Counted from the first letter of the stretch, positions 38,331-47,543 are shown. The stretch is 64,000 bases of DNA from VAZQ01 sp963712565 (GCA_963712565.1 CAVQIP010000053.1:62001-126000), one strand, 5' to 3'. The notes: generated by a model from the sequence alone, not told the origin. Numbers and translations are program-made.

Positions 38331-39551
38331 ATGTCGCAGACCGCCGAGCAGCGCGAGCATCGGCCCCCGCCGCCACTCAAGGACGCCGCGTTCAACTGGG
38401 AAGATCCGCTCGACCTCGAAGGCGAGCTCACGGAAGAAGAGCGCATGGTGCGCGACACCGCGCGCGGTTACGCCCAGGACAAGCTGTTCCCGCGCGTGCT
38501 GCTGGACAACCGCGAGGAGCGCTTCGACCGCGCCGTCGTGTCCGAGATGGGCGCGCTCGGCCTGCTCGGCCCCACCATCCCGGAAGCCTACGGCGGTGCC
38601 GGGCTCGGCTATGTCGCCTACGGGCTGATCACGCGCGAGATCGAGCGCGTCGATTCCGGATACCGCTCGGCCATGTCGGTGCAGTCCTCGCTCGTCATGC
38701 ACCCGATCTTCGCCTATGGCAGCGAGGCGCAACGCAAGAAATATCTGCCGAAGCTCGCATCGGGCGAGATCGTCGGCTGCTTCGGCCTGACCGAGCCCGA
38801 TCACGGGTCCGATCCCGGCTCGATGGTGACGCGGGCGGAGAAAGCGCCGGGCGGCTACCGCCTCACCGGCACCAAGATGTGGATCACCAATTCGCCGGTC
38901 GCAGATCTCGCGCTGGTCTGGGCCAAGGTCGACGGCGTCATCCGCGGCTTCCTGATCGAGCGCGGCACCAAGGGCTTCTCCACCCCGAAGATCGAAGGCA
39001 AGCTCTCGCTGCGCACCTCGATCACCGGCGAGATCGTGCTCGAGGATGCGGTCGTTCCGGAGGAGAACGTGCTGCCGAATGCCAAGGGCCTTGCCGGTCC
39101 CTTCGGCTGCCTCAACGTGGCGCGCGCAGGTATCGCCTGGGGAGCCATGGGCGCCGCCGAGTTCTGCTGGCACCGCGCGCGGCAATACGTGCTCGATCGC
39201 AAGCAGTTCGGCCGTCCGCTCGCCGCCAACCAGCTGGTCCAGAAAAAGCTCGCCGACATGCAAACCGAGATCACGCTCGGCCTGCACGCGGCGCTCCGTC
39301 TCGGGCGGCTGCTGGAAGCGGGCCGGGCGGCGCCGGCGGCAGTGTCGCTGCTCAAGCGCAACAATTGCGGCAAGGCGCTCGAGATTGCGCGCCTGGCGCG
39401 CGACATGCACGGCGGCAACGGCATCGCCGACGAGTTTCACGTGATGCGCGTGCTGTGCAATCTCGAGACCGTCAACACCTACGAGGGCACGCACGACATC
39501 CACGCGCTGATCCTCGGCCGCGCCCAAACCGGCATCCAGGCGTTCTTCTGA
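38331..39551 (+). CDS. gcdH: Glutaryl-CoA dehydrogenase (acyl-CoA dehydrogenase family)
   Basis: 406 residues from an ATG with GGGAG six bases upstream; an upstream in-frame ATG at 38286 adds unlikely residues. FAD acyl-CoA dehydrogenase fold: GCFGLTEPDHGSDPGSM, GTKMWITNSPVADLALVW, RKQFGRPLAANQLVQKKLADM, and catalytic glutamate in NTYEGTHDIHALILGRA, where the GCDH-type position and the THDIHALILGR tail are distinctive. Converts glutaryl-CoA to crotonyl-CoA with CO2 release, in lysine/tryptophan or aromatic acid breakdown. Intact. Confidence 0.93.
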   Translation: MSQTAEQREHRPPPPLKDAAFNWEDPLDLEGELTEEERMVRDTARGYAQDKLFPRVLLDNREERFDRAVVSEMGALGLLGPTIPEAYGGAGLGYVAYGLITREIERVDSGYRSAMSVQSSLVMHPIFAYGSEAQRKKYLPKLASGEIVGCFGLTEPDHGSDPGSMVTRAEKAPGGYRLTGTKMWITNSPVADLALVWAKVDGVIRGFLIERGTKGFSTPKIEGKLSLRTSITGEIVLEDAVVPEENVLPNAKGLAGPFGCLNVARAGIAWGAMGAAEFCWHRARQYVLDRKQFGRPLAANQLVQKKLADMQTEITLGLHAALRLGRLLEAGRAAPAAVSLLKRNNCGKALEIARLARDMHGGNGIADEFHVMRVLCNLETVNTYEGTHDIHALILGRAQTGIQAFF

Positions 39552-39604
39552 TGTCTCTTGCCGTCGTCGCCCGCTTGTGCGGGACATGACGAGCCGGACT
39601 TGTA

Positions 39605-40372
39605 ATGGACCCCCTGCACGTCGTTCTGCTGGTCGTCGCCGGTATCGTGGGCGGCATTATCGCGGCGATCGTCGGCGGCGCCGCGGTCATCACCTTTCCC
39701 GCATTGCTCGCGGCCGGGCTGCCGCCGGTGATGGCGACCGCCGCCAACACCGCGGCGTTGATGCCCGGTCTGTTCCTGGCCGCGATTTACGACCGTTCAC
39801 AACTGCCGCCGTTCGACCGCTCGTTCATCGCCATGGCGCTCGCTTCGGTCGCGGGTGCGCTCGCAGGCGCCGCGCTGCTGCTCCTCACGCCCGAACGGGT
39901 ATTCGCGGCGCTGGTGCCGCTCCTGCTCGGCTTCGCGACCGTGCTGTTCGCCTATGCCGGCCGGATCAGCACGTGGCTCGCCGCGCGCGCCGCCGGCAGC
40001 GGCGGCAAGCGGTTCTCGCCCCATTCGCTGGCCGCGGTGCTGCCGGTCTCGGTCTATGGCGGCTATTTCGGCGCCGGCGTGGGCGTGCTGATGCTCGGCG
40101 TGTTCTCGGTCGGAACCGGCGGGGACTATCGCTCGGCCAACGTGACCAAGAACCTGGTCACCGCCCTCAACAGCGCGACGGCGACCGTGCTGTTTGCGGC
40201 GCAGGGCGTGCTGTCGTGGCCGGCGACGCTGTTGATGATGGCGGGAACCTTGGTGGGCGGTCTCATCGGCGCGCGGCTCGCGCAGGTGATGCCGAACGAT
40301 ACGGCGCGCAGGCTTGTGGTTCTGGTGGGCGCGCTGCTGACCGTCGTCTTCGCCTGGCGCTACTGGTTCTGA
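39605..40372 (+). CDS. TauE/SafE sulfite-exporter family membrane protein
   Basis: 255 residues, eight predicted hydrophobic segments. Starts MDPLHVVLLVVAGIVGGIIA; contains GGAAVITFPALLAAGLPPVMATAANTAALMPG and GGYFGAGVGVLMLGVFSVG, the two half-repeats of this family, and ends VVLVGALLTVVFAWRYWF. Family members move sulfite, sulfonates or other anions. The function here is not specified by context. The stop overlaps the convergent esterase gene's end by 13 bp. Confidence 0.9.
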   Translation: MDPLHVVLLVVAGIVGGIIAAIVGGAAVITFPALLAAGLPPVMATAANTAALMPGLFLAAIYDRSQLPPFDRSFIAMALASVAGALAGAALLLLTPERVFAALVPLLLGFATVLFAYAGRISTWLAARAAGSGGKRFSPHSLAAVLPVSVYGGYFGAGVGVLMLGVFSVGTGGDYRSANVTKNLVTALNSATATVLFAAQGVLSWPATLLMMAGTLVGGLIGARLAQVMPNDTARRLVVLVGALLTVVFAWRYWF

Positions 40373-41208
40373 ACCTTGCGGGCGAGTTCGGCGAGTCGGC
40401 CGACCATGGCGCTCTGCCGGTCGGACAGCGCGTCGATTACGGTGAAATGGTTGGTCCCGGCGATGGCCTGGTAGCGGGTTTGCGTTCCGGCCTTGCCCCA
40501 GGTGTCGGCGACGACGCGGCTCTGGCGCAAGAACTCGCTCGATTCCAGGCCGCCGACCACGGCGTCGAACACGCGTCCTTGCGGTGCCGGCCAGAACAGC
40601 GGCGAGACCCGGCGGGCCTCGGCCGCATCGAGCCGCAGATCCTGCGCCATCGCGACCCCGATCAGCGGCGTGAGGTCGAACAGTCCCGAGATCGAGTACG
40701 CCGCGGGCACGAGATCGGCCGGCGTCTTCGGATAGAGCGTGTGCCAGTCGGTCGCCACCATCGCGGCGGCGAGATGTCCGCCGGCGGAGTGCCCGTAAAC
40801 CATCATGCGCTGGCCGGTGCGCAGCCACAGGAACAGGCAGGCGTGCCGGATCTGGTCGATGATCTCGGCGATGGTCACCTCCGGACAGAGGTCGTAGCCC
40901 ACCACCGCGACCGCCACGCCGTGCGCATTGATCCCGCGCGCCATCTGGCTGAACAGCGAGGGATCGAGCGAGCGCCAGTAGCCGCCATGGATGAACAGCG
41001 CGAGCGGCGCCGTCACGTCGGGTCGGGGCGAAAACAGGTCGATGAACTGGCGTGCGGTCGATCCGTAGCTCAGTCCGAGCTCGGCGCGCCGCTCCTTCAT
41101 CGCTTCGGCCCGGTAGTCCTCGGCCTCGCGCGCCCAGCGCGCGAAGATCTCGGGATGCTCGGGCACGCGGGCGCGGTTGTTGTATTCGGCTTCGTAGTCG
41201 ATCGGCAT
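40360..41208 (-). CDS. Alpha/beta hydrolase (kynurenine-formamidase-like esterase)
   Basis: 282 residues. Oxyanion motif HGGYW, nucleophile elbow GHSAGG, and a histidine in GTNHFTVIDAL; an aspartate upstream completes the triad. This layout is shared by kynurenine formamidase/arylformamidase and HSL-type esterases. The start is the ATG giving MPIDYEAEYNNRARVPEH. Not next to tryptophan genes, so kynurenine formamidase is only a family-level guess. Overlaps the tauE end by 13 bp, convergent. Confidence 0.87.
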   Translation of the reverse strand: MPIDYEAEYNNRARVPEHPEIFARWAREAEDYRAEAMKERRAELGLSYGSTARQFIDLFSPRPDVTAPLALFIHGGYWRSLDPSLFSQMARGINAHGVAVAVVGYDLCPEVTIAEIIDQIRHACLFLWLRTGQRMMVYGHSAGGHLAAAMVATDWHTLYPKTPADLVPAAYSISGLFDLTPLIGVAMAQDLRLDAAEARRVSPLFWPAPQGRVFDAVVGGLESSEFLRQSRVVADTWGKAGTQTRYQAIAGTNHFTVIDALSDRQSAMVGRLAELARKVQNQ

Positions 41209-41303
41209 GCGATGGGCCCCCTCTCGCCTCTCTATCACCTCTTGGCGTCCGCGGGGAGAGGGGAGGCAGCGTGGCGCGCTTTGCCTTTCATGGAATCGCA
41301 GCT

Positions 41304-42434
41304 ATGTCTGGCGGCATGAAGGTGGACGGCAAACATACCCGCAGCATTTGGGTGGAACCGGATGGCTGGTCGGTCGGCGTGATCGACCAGACCCGGCTGC
41401 CGCATCGTTACGCCGTCATCCGCCTTGCGACGCTCGACGACGCCGCGCTCGCGATCGCGACCATGCAGGTGCGCGGCGCGCCGCTGATCGGGGCGACGGC
41501 GGCTTACGGCGTCTGTCTGGCGCTGCGCGCCGATGCGTCCGATGAAGCCCTCGAGCGCGCCGTCGCGAGGCTGCTGGCCACGCGTCCCACCGCCGTCAAC
41601 CTGAAATGGGCGCTGGACGAGATGGTGGCGGCGGTGCGCAACCGTCCGCGCGAGGAGCGGCTCGCCGCCGCCTACCGCCGCGCGGCCGAGATTTGCGAAG
41701 ACGACATCGCCACCAACCGGGCGATCGGGCGCCATGGCGCCAAACTGATCGCCGCGCTCGCCGCCGAAAAGAAGCCGGGCGAGCCGGTGCAGGTGCTGAC
41801 GCACTGCAACGCGGGCTGGCTGGCGACCGTCGATTTCGGCACCGCCTTGGCGCCGGTCTACGTGGCGCACGATCAGGGCCTCGCGCTCCATGTCTGGGTC
41901 GACGAGACGCGCCCGCGTAACCAAGGCGCCGCGCTCACCGCCTGGGAACTCGGCCAGCACGGCGTGCCGCATACGGTGATCCCGGACAATACCGGCGGCC
42001 ACCTGATGCAGCACGGCATGGTCGACATCGCGATCGTGGGAACCGATCGGGTGACCGCGAACGGCGACGTCTGCAACAAGATCGGGACCTATCTCAAGGC
42101 GCTCGCGGCCAAGGACAACAACGTTCCGTTCTACGTCGGCCTGCCCTCGCCGACCATCGACTTTTCGGTGTCGGACGGGCTCGCCGAGATTCCGATCGAA
42201 CAGCGCGGTGCCGACGAAGTCGCCACCGTGACCGGCCGCACCGCCGACGGCCGCGTCGAGAGCGTGCGGATCGTGCCGGAAGGCTCGCAGGTGGCGAACT
42301 ACGGCTTCGACGTGACGCCGGCGCGCCTGGTCACCGGCCTCATCACCGAGCGCGGCGTCATCGCGCCGAGCCGGGAGGCGCTCGCCCGGGCTTTCCCCGA
42401 GCGCGCGACCGGATCAGGGATCGGTAATCAGTAG
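41304..42434 (+). CDS. mtnA: S-methyl-5-thioribose-1-phosphate isomerase
   Basis: 376 residues. Isomerase motifs: VIDQTRLPHRYAVIRLAT, MQVRGAPLIGATAAYGV, catalytic cysteine in LTHCNAGWLATVDFGTAL, DQGLALHVWVDETRPRNQG, and catalytic aspartate in IVGTDRVTANGDVCNKIGTY. It is the second step after MTR kinase or MTA phosphorylase in the methionine salvage pathway. No other mtn genes are adjacent. The ATG at 41304 gives MSGGMKVDGK; an ATG at 41316 is an alternative. Intact. Confidence 0.95.
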   Translation: MSGGMKVDGKHTRSIWVEPDGWSVGVIDQTRLPHRYAVIRLATLDDAALAIATMQVRGAPLIGATAAYGVCLALRADASDEALERAVARLLATRPTAVNLKWALDEMVAAVRNRPREERLAAAYRRAAEICEDDIATNRAIGRHGAKLIAALAAEKKPGEPVQVLTHCNAGWLATVDFGTALAPVYVAHDQGLALHVWVDETRPRNQGAALTAWELGQHGVPHTVIPDNTGGHLMQHGMVDIAIVGTDRVTANGDVCNKIGTYLKALAAKDNNVPFYVGLPSPTIDFSVSDGLAEIPIEQRGADEVATVTGRTADGRVESVRIVPEGSQVANYGFDVTPARLVTGLITERGVIAPSREALARAFPERATGSGIGNQ

Positions 42435-42562
42435 TCAGGGAACGACAGAGGGCCTAACCTGCGCGGTTATTGACGACTGACAGCTGGTCGGGGTGTAGCG
42501 TGCGTGACGTTCGGCTCCGTCGTGCAACGACAAGCGTGCCGCTGCCGGGACTTCTGCATTCC

Positions 42563-43045
42563 ATGAGCATCAGTTCGCTCGCTGCCTGCGCGCCCATCGA
42601 CGGCCGCCAATCGCCCACCGCGCTCGCGGTCGCGCGCGGCACCACGCGGCTGCTGCATTCGCTGGGATTTTCGGTGGTGCCCGAACTGCCGCTAACATCG
42701 GGCCGGCGCGCCGATCTGGTGGCGCTCGGTAGCGACGGCGAACTGTGGATCGTGGAGATCAAGTCCTCGGTTGCTGATTTTCGCGCCGACCAGAAATGGA
42801 TCGACTATCGGCTTCATTGCGACCGGCTGTTCTTCGCCACCACGCTCGAGGTGCCGTGCGAGATTTTTCCGCTCGACACCGGCCTCATCGTCGCCGATGC
42901 CTTCGGCGCATCGATCGTATGCGAGGCCCCGGAGCATCGCCTGCAGGCCGCCACCCGCAAGCGCGTGATGCTCGCCTTCGCGCGCGCGGCAGCACTGCGC
43001 CTTTCAGCGCTGACCGATCCGCAAGGACCGGATGGTGCGGCTTAA
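42563..43045 (+). CDS. mmcB: MmcB family DNA repair protein
   Basis: 160 residues. Features of the MmcB/DUF2161-like endonuclease-type fold: LARGTTRLLHSLGFSVVPELPL (in part), GRRADLVALGSDGELWIVEIKSS with the D...E.K nuclease-like signature, and DQKWIDYRLHCDRLFFAT. Reported alphaproteobacterial homologues are SOS genes used in mitomycin tolerance. I saw no GTTC-N7-GTTC LexA box in the 128 bp upstream. Ends overlapping the convergent small gene by 4 bp. Confidence 0.82.
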   Translation: MSISSLAACAPIDGRQSPTALAVARGTTRLLHSLGFSVVPELPLTSGRRADLVALGSDGELWIVEIKSSVADFRADQKWIDYRLHCDRLFFATTLEVPCEIFPLDTGLIVADAFGASIVCEAPEHRLQAATRKRVMLAFARAAALRLSALTDPQGPDGAA

Positions 43046-43263
43046 TCGGCGACGACGATCTGGCCGTCGTTGACGAGGCCCCGGAGCAGCCGGGCGATAT
43101 AGTGCTGGACCACGTGTTCCGGGGTTCCGTCCCTGCCCCAGACCGTGACCTTGGCGCTGAGCCGCCCGGCGCGTCCGGACCAGCTCACCAGGTAATCCGA
43201 CAGGAGACCAAAGCGTTTGGTCGTTTCCAGGCGCTCGAAAATGGCGTCTTGATTCGGATACAT
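43042..43263 (-). CDS. Small conserved-looking soluble protein, unknown function
   Basis: 73 residues: MYPNQDAIFERLETTKRFGL, ...LVSWSGRAGRLSAKVTVWGRDGTPEHVVQHYIARLLRGLVNDGQIVV. Mixed alpha/beta with balanced charge and no membrane segment or signal peptide, hence a good coding candidate. It is convergent with mmcB, overlapping by 4 bp, and sits 212 bp before the actR stop on the same strand. I do not recognise a named family. Confidence 0.6.
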   Translation of the reverse strand: MYPNQDAIFERLETTKRFGLLSDYLVSWSGRAGRLSAKVTVWGRDGTPEHVVQHYIARLLRGLVNDGQIVVAD

Positions 43264-43390
43264 GATTGGAAATCTCCGATCGTTCCCGACGGGGTTAACG
43301 CGCGAACGCCGATTTGGTTGCAGTGCGAAAACCTGCCTACTTTTTGATCGACCGGCGCATCAAAATGAATGTCTCGCATCATGTCGACCG

Positions 43391-43445
43391 CGCCCGTGAG
43401 CACGGGCGACAACAAATGACGGAACGCGGCGGAGGAAACTCCGCC
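43391..43445 (-). terminator. Paired hairpins downstream of actR
   Basis: Two perfect stems between the actR stop (43476) and the small gene: GGCGGAG - GAAA - CTCCGCC at 43428-43445, about 30 bp beyond the stop, and CGCCCGTG - AG - CACGGGCG at 43391-43408. The first has a GNRA-like loop and is followed on the minus strand by a weak T-rich patch, so it is a plausible actR terminator. Confidence 0.5.
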
Positions 43446-43475
43446 ACCGCCGCCGGGACGTGGGAGATTGATCGC

Positions 43476-44036
43476 TTACTTCGGCGCGCGCTTGGCCAGA
43501 ATGCGCTGCAGCGTGCGCCGGTGCATGTTGAGGCGGCGCGCCGTCTCCGAGACGTTGCGGCCGCATAGCTCGTAGATGCGCTGGATGTGCTCCCAGCGGA
43601 CGCGGTCGGCCGACATCGGGTTTTCCGGCGGCTCGGCCTTGCGGCCCTCGAGCGCGAGCAGCGCCGCGACCACGTCGTCGGCGTCGACCGGCTTGGAGAG
43701 ATAGTCGACCGCGCCGAGCTTCACCGCGTTCACCGCGGTCGCGATGTTGCCGTAGCCGGTGAGAATGATGGCGCGCGCGTCGGGGCGCCGGCGCTTGAGC
43801 GCCGAGATCACGTCGAGACCGTTGCCGTCCTCGAGCCGCATGTCCACGACGGCAAAGGCGGGCGAACTGGTTTCGAGTTGAGTGAGGCCATCGGCGACCG
43901 ATTCCGCCGTCGTCACGGCGAAGCCGCGGCCTTCCATGGCGCGGGCGAGCCGCTGCAGGAAGGATTTGTCGTCCTCGACGATCAGCAGCGAACGGTCGCT
44001 CGGCATCGCCGCCGCGACGAGATCGGCCATGGCCAT
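43476..44036 (-). CDS. actR: Redox response regulator ActR/RegA/PrrA
   Basis: 186 residues. Receiver domain with acidic pocket VEDDKSFL, phosphoacceptor D65 in VVDMRLEDGNGLD, and K115 in DYLSKP. The C-terminal Fis-type HTH reads VRWEHIQRIYELCGRNVSETARRLNMHRRTLQRIL (partial), the near-invariant RegA DNA-binding helix. The ATG at 44036 is chosen: GGAGG lies five bases upstream. It is the partner of ActS, whose gene lies 194 bp away on the same strand. RegA-type regulators switch respiration, CO2 and nitrogen fixation genes with oxygen. Confidence 0.95.
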   Translation of the reverse strand: MAMADLVAAAMPSDRSLLIVEDDKSFLQRLARAMEGRGFAVTTAESVADGLTQLETSSPAFAVVDMRLEDGNGLDVISALKRRRPDARAIILTGYGNIATAVNAVKLGAVDYLSKPVDADDVVAALLALEGRKAEPPENPMSADRVRWEHIQRIYELCGRNVSETARRLNMHRRTLQRILAKRAPK

Positions 44037-44230
44037 ATACGCCTCCACCATGCGACTGCCGCCGCAACGCTACGCCGCCTGCGAGAGCACCAGGTCGCTC
44101 GTAGATTCGCGTTCATTGTACGAACCTGTTGGGCAACCTCAAGTGAATAATCGATAATGAATTGCCGGCCGCGCCTTAGAATCGGGCCGAAAGCGGCCTG
44201 GAGCAACCACTTAACGGCGGGACAATCCAT

Positions 44231-45562
44231 TCATGCCGCGAACGCCATGGTGCGCTCGAAGTCGTTGCGGCCCCAGTGCACTCGGACCACCGCTCCGCGG
44301 TCCGGGAACGGGCGGTTTTCGAAGTCTAGCGTCGCACCCGAGCGTTCCAGCAGGGTCTTGGCGATGAAGAAACCCAGTCCGAGACCGCTCGCCTCCTGTC
44401 CACCCGCCTCTCCCTCGGCACTCGGGCGCTCGCGGCGCCGACTGGTGACATAGGGCTCGCCGATCCGATCCATGATCTCGGGGGCAAAGCCCGGACCGTC
44501 GTCGGTGATGGTGACCGCGACGTCCTGGCCGTTCCACGAAGCGGCGACCTCGACCCGTTCGCGCGCGAAATCGACGGCGTTCTCGAGCAGATTTCCGAGT
44601 CCGTAGAGAATTGCGGGATTGCGGCCCCCGACCGGCTCGGCCACCTCGCCCGCCGACAGCGCGACATTGATCGCGACGCCGAAGTTCCGGTGCGGCGCAA
44701 CCACCTCCTCGATCAGGGTGGACAATTTCATGCGGTCGAACGGATCGCCGCTCGAGAGCTCGGTGAGCTTCGCCAGGATCGCACGGCAGCGCTTGGCCTG
44801 CTCGTTCAGCAGCCGCACGTCCTCGGCATGCTCGGAATCCGGCTTGATCGCGAGCTGGAGCTCCTTGGCAATCAGCGTGATAGTGGCGAGCGGCGTGCCC
44901 AATTCATGGGCGGCGGCGGCCGCAAGCCCGTCGAGCTGCGAGAGGTGCTGTTCGCGTACGAGCACGAGTTCGGTGGCGGCGAGCGCGTCCGCGAGTTGGC
45001 GGGATTCTTCGGTGATCTGCCAGGCGTGCAGGCCGATGAATGCGATCGAGAGCAAGATGGAAAGCCAGACCCCCATCACGTAGACCGCCGGCAATTCGAG
45101 CGCGGGCTCGGTGTCCCACGGCAATGGGTCGTGGACGAACACCAGCACGGTGGCGCAGGCGATGGCGAAGCCGCCGAGCATCAAGGTCATGCGCGGCGGC
45201 AGCGCGGTCGCCGAGATCAGAACGGGCCCGAGAAAAAGGAACGCGAACGGGTTTTGCAGCCCGCCGGTGAAGAACAGCAGCACCGCGAGCTCGGCGACAT
45301 CGAAGGCGAGCAGCCATGCCGCGCGACTTGGTTCGAGCCGCTGCGTCATCGGGAAACGGATGCGCAGCGCCACATTGAGCCACGCGGACAGCGCGATCAC
45401 CGCCAGGCAGGCCCAGATCGGCAGCTCGTAGTCGAGCCCGAAATAGACCACCAGCACCGCGGTGGTCTGACCGATTACCGCGAGCCAGCGCAGCCGCACG
45501 AGCGTGTCGAGACGCACGCTGCGGCCGGTGCGGTGGGCCTCCTCGGCGGGTTGCTCGGTCAT
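44231..45562 (-). CDS. actS: Redox sensor histidine kinase ActS/RegB/PrrB
   Basis: 443 residues, intact. Six hydrophobic segments in the first ~180 residues, with the quinone-binding heptapeptide GGLQNPF at 100-106. H-box AAAAHELGTPLATI with H219; the redox-active cysteine C259 in NEQAKRCRAILAKL; ATPase motifs NLLENAVDFA, ITDDGPGFAPE and GLGLGFFIAKTLLE. Both the heptapeptide and the cysteine are RegB hallmarks. It phosphorylates ActR in response to quinone state. Divergent from the ABC exporter gene. Confidence 0.95.
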   Translation of the reverse strand: MTEQPAEEAHRTGRSVRLDTLVRLRWLAVIGQTTAVLVVYFGLDYELPIWACLAVIALSAWLNVALRIRFPMTQRLEPSRAAWLLAFDVAELAVLLFFTGGLQNPFAFLFLGPVLISATALPPRMTLMLGGFAIACATVLVFVHDPLPWDTEPALELPAVYVMGVWLSILLSIAFIGLHAWQITEESRQLADALAATELVLVREQHLSQLDGLAAAAAHELGTPLATITLIAKELQLAIKPDSEHAEDVRLLNEQAKRCRAILAKLTELSSGDPFDRMKLSTLIEEVVAPHRNFGVAINVALSAGEVAEPVGGRNPAILYGLGNLLENAVDFARERVEVAASWNGQDVAVTITDDGPGFAPEIMDRIGEPYVTSRRRERPSAEGEAGGQEASGLGLGFFIAKTLLERSGATLDFENRPFPDRGAVVRVHWGRNDFERTMAFAA

Positions 45563-45721
45563 GCCGATAATGTATCCCTTCGGCCTGCGTCCTCAACCGT
45601 GGTCGAACGCCGCGACCATGGTCGCGCGCAGCGTCCGTTGGCGCACCCCGATCCCGTTGCCCCTTGCCTCGCGCGCCCGCTCGCGCCAAATGTGCGGTCT
45701 CGCGCAACCCATATATACGGC

Positions 45722-46483
45722 ATGTCCACAGCCGCCGAGCCCGCCGTCGCCGTCGAGGAGCTGGTGAAGGTCTACAAGACCACCCGCGCGGTCGACGGCA
45801 TTTCATTCGCGCTGGCGCCGGGGTCGATAACCGGGCTGCTCGGCGGCAACGGCGCCGGCAAGACCACCACGATCGCCATGATCATGGGCCTGGTCATGCC
45901 GACCTCCGGCACGGTGAAGGTGCTCGGCGCCGAGATGCCGCGCCAGCGCTACCAGGTGCTGCACAAGATGAATTTCGAGAGTCCCTATGTCGACATGCCT
46001 CACCGCCTGACCGTGCGGCAAAACCTCAGAGTGTTCGGATATCTCTATGCCGTGGAGGAGCTCGAGGGGCGTATCGCTGCGCTCGCGCAGGAGCTCGACC
46101 TGTTGGAGTTCCTCGACCGGCCGACTGGCAAGCTCTCGTCCGGGCAGAAGACCCGCGTCGCGCTGGCAAAGGCGCTGATCAATTCTCCGGCGGTGCTGCT
46201 GCTCGACGAGCCGACCGCGTCCCTCGATCCCGACACCGCCGACTGGGTCCGCGCTCACCTTGAGCGCTTCCGCGAGCAACGCGGCGCCACCGTGCTGCTT
46301 GCCTCCCACAACATGTCCGAGGTCGAGCGCCTGTGCGAGCGCGTCATCATCATGAAGCGCGGCCGCATCGAGGACGACGACACCCCGCAACGCTTGCTCA
46401 TCCGCTATGGCCGGGAGACGCTGGAAGAGGTGTTTCTCGACGTCGCGCGCGGGCGCGCAGAAATCCGCGAGGCGGCGCAATGA
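45722..46483 (+). CDS. ABC exporter ATP-binding protein
   Basis: 253 residues. Walker A LGGNGAGKTTT, signature LSSGQKTRVALAKAL, Walker B VLLLDEPTASLDPD and the H-loop ASHNMSEV. The FESPYVDMPHRLTVRQNLRVF segment and the C-terminal LEEVFLDVARGRAE resemble CcmA/NodI-type export ATPases. It pairs with the ABC-2 permease gene that follows after 238 bp. Divergent from actS with 159 bp between starts. Substrate unknown. Confidence 0.92.
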   Translation: MSTAAEPAVAVEELVKVYKTTRAVDGISFALAPGSITGLLGGNGAGKTTTIAMIMGLVMPTSGTVKVLGAEMPRQRYQVLHKMNFESPYVDMPHRLTVRQNLRVFGYLYAVEELEGRIAALAQELDLLEFLDRPTGKLSSGQKTRVALAKALINSPAVLLLDEPTASLDPDTADWVRAHLERFREQRGATVLLASHNMSEVERLCERVIIMKRGRIEDDDTPQRLLIRYGRETLEEVFLDVARGRAEIREAAQ

Positions 46484-46721
46484 CGATGCCGGTTACGAAC
46501 ATCGATCGAATGGCGAACCGACCTGGCCGCGATCTCGGTGCCCTCCCTCCCCCGCTGGGCTGGGAAGGGAGAATATTCGGCACCGAGCTTCGCGCCTGCC
46601 CCCTCCCTGTCCCTCCCCCGCAAGCGGGCGAGGGGATGCCAGGGCCGACGCTCCTGTGTTCGTGGAGGCAATTACGCCGCTCTCGCTTGGCTGACCGCGA
46701 TCTGCACCTGCAGGCGCCGAC
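46484..46721. repeat. GC-rich repeat-like gap inside the ABC exporter operon
   Basis: 238 bp between the ATPase and the permease genes, much longer than usual for a coupled pair. It contains repeated CCCTCCC-type blocks and a CCCGC - AA - GCGGG stem near 46620, with likeness to the blocks at 2040-2140 and 41220-41270. This looks like insertion of a dispersed intergenic repeat into the operon. No gene is supportable. Confidence 0.45.
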
Positions 46722-47543
46722 ATGAGCGCCCATTCCACCAGCGCGGTGACGCTGGCGCCCCATCGCGTGGGAGCGATGGTGCTGCGCTATCTCTATCTGC
46801 TGCGCTCCTCCTGGACGCGGCTTCTGGAGCTCATCTATTGGCCGGCGGTGCAGCTCTTCGTGTGGGGATTTCTGCAGTTCTACATCGCGCAGAATTCCGG
46901 CTTTTTCGCCCGCGCCAGCGGGGTGTTCATCGCCGCGGTGCTGATGTGGGACGTGCTGTTTCGCGGGCAGCTCGGCTTCTCGGTGTCGTTTCTCGAGGAG
47001 ATGTGGTCGCGCAATCTGAGCAACCTGATGATCAGCCCGCTGCGGCCGATCGAGTTCGTCTGCGCCTTGATGATCATGAGCATGATCCGGCTCGCGATCG
47101 GCATGGTGCCGGTCACCTTCCTCGCCATCGCCTTCTTCGGGTTCAACGTCTACAGCCTCGGCCTCGCGCTCGCGGCGTTCTTCTTGAATCTGATCCTGAC
47201 CAGCTGGGCGGTCGGCATCGTCGTCTCCGGCGTGCTGTTGCGCAACGGCATGGGCGCGGAGTCGCTCGCCTGGACGCTGATGTTCGTGCTCATGCCGCTC
47301 ACCTGCGTGTACTACCCCGTGAGCGTGCTGCCGGATTGGCTGCAGGTGGTGGCCTGGATGCTGCCGCCCACCTATGTGTTCGAGGGCATGCGGGCGCTGG
47401 TCATGGAGCACGTGTTCCGCGCCGACCTGATGGTGGAGGCCTTCGCGCTCAACGCGCTTTATTTTGCCGCCGGCGTCGTTGCCTTCCTGCAGCTGCTCAA
47501 GAGCGCGCGCCGGGTCGGCTCGTTGCTGCAGACCGGCGAATAG
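46722..47543 (+). CDS. ABC-2 type exporter permease
   Basis: 273 residues. N-terminal soluble start (MSAHSTSAVTLAPHRVGAMV) then six hydrophobic segments, including LIYWPAVQLFVWGFLQFYIA, MIMSMIRLAIGMVPVTFLAI and the C-terminal YFAAGVVAFLQLL. MISPLRPIEFVCALMIM is the amphipathic connecting region of ABC-2 permeases. Its ATPase is the preceding gene. Candidate roles are drug, lipid or polysaccharide export; no substrate clue is present. Confidence 0.88.
   Translation: MSAHSTSAVTLAPHRVGAMVLRYLYLLRSSWTRLLELIYWPAVQLFVWGFLQFYIAQNSGFFARASGVFIAAVLMWDVLFRGQLGFSVSFLEEMWSRNLSNLMISPLRPIEFVCALMIMSMIRLAIGMVPVTFLAIAFFGFNVYSLGLALAAFFLNLILTSWAVGIVVSGVLLRNGMGAESLAWTLMFVLMPLTCVYYPVSVLPDWLQVVAWMLPPTYVFEGMRALVMEHVFRADLMVEAFALNALYFAAGVVAFLQLLKSARRVGSLLQTGE

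Noticed and set aside
42435..42562. LexA box before mmcB
   Set aside because: No GTTC-N7-GTTC or GAAC-N7-GAAC was found, so SOS control cannot be claimed from the sequence.
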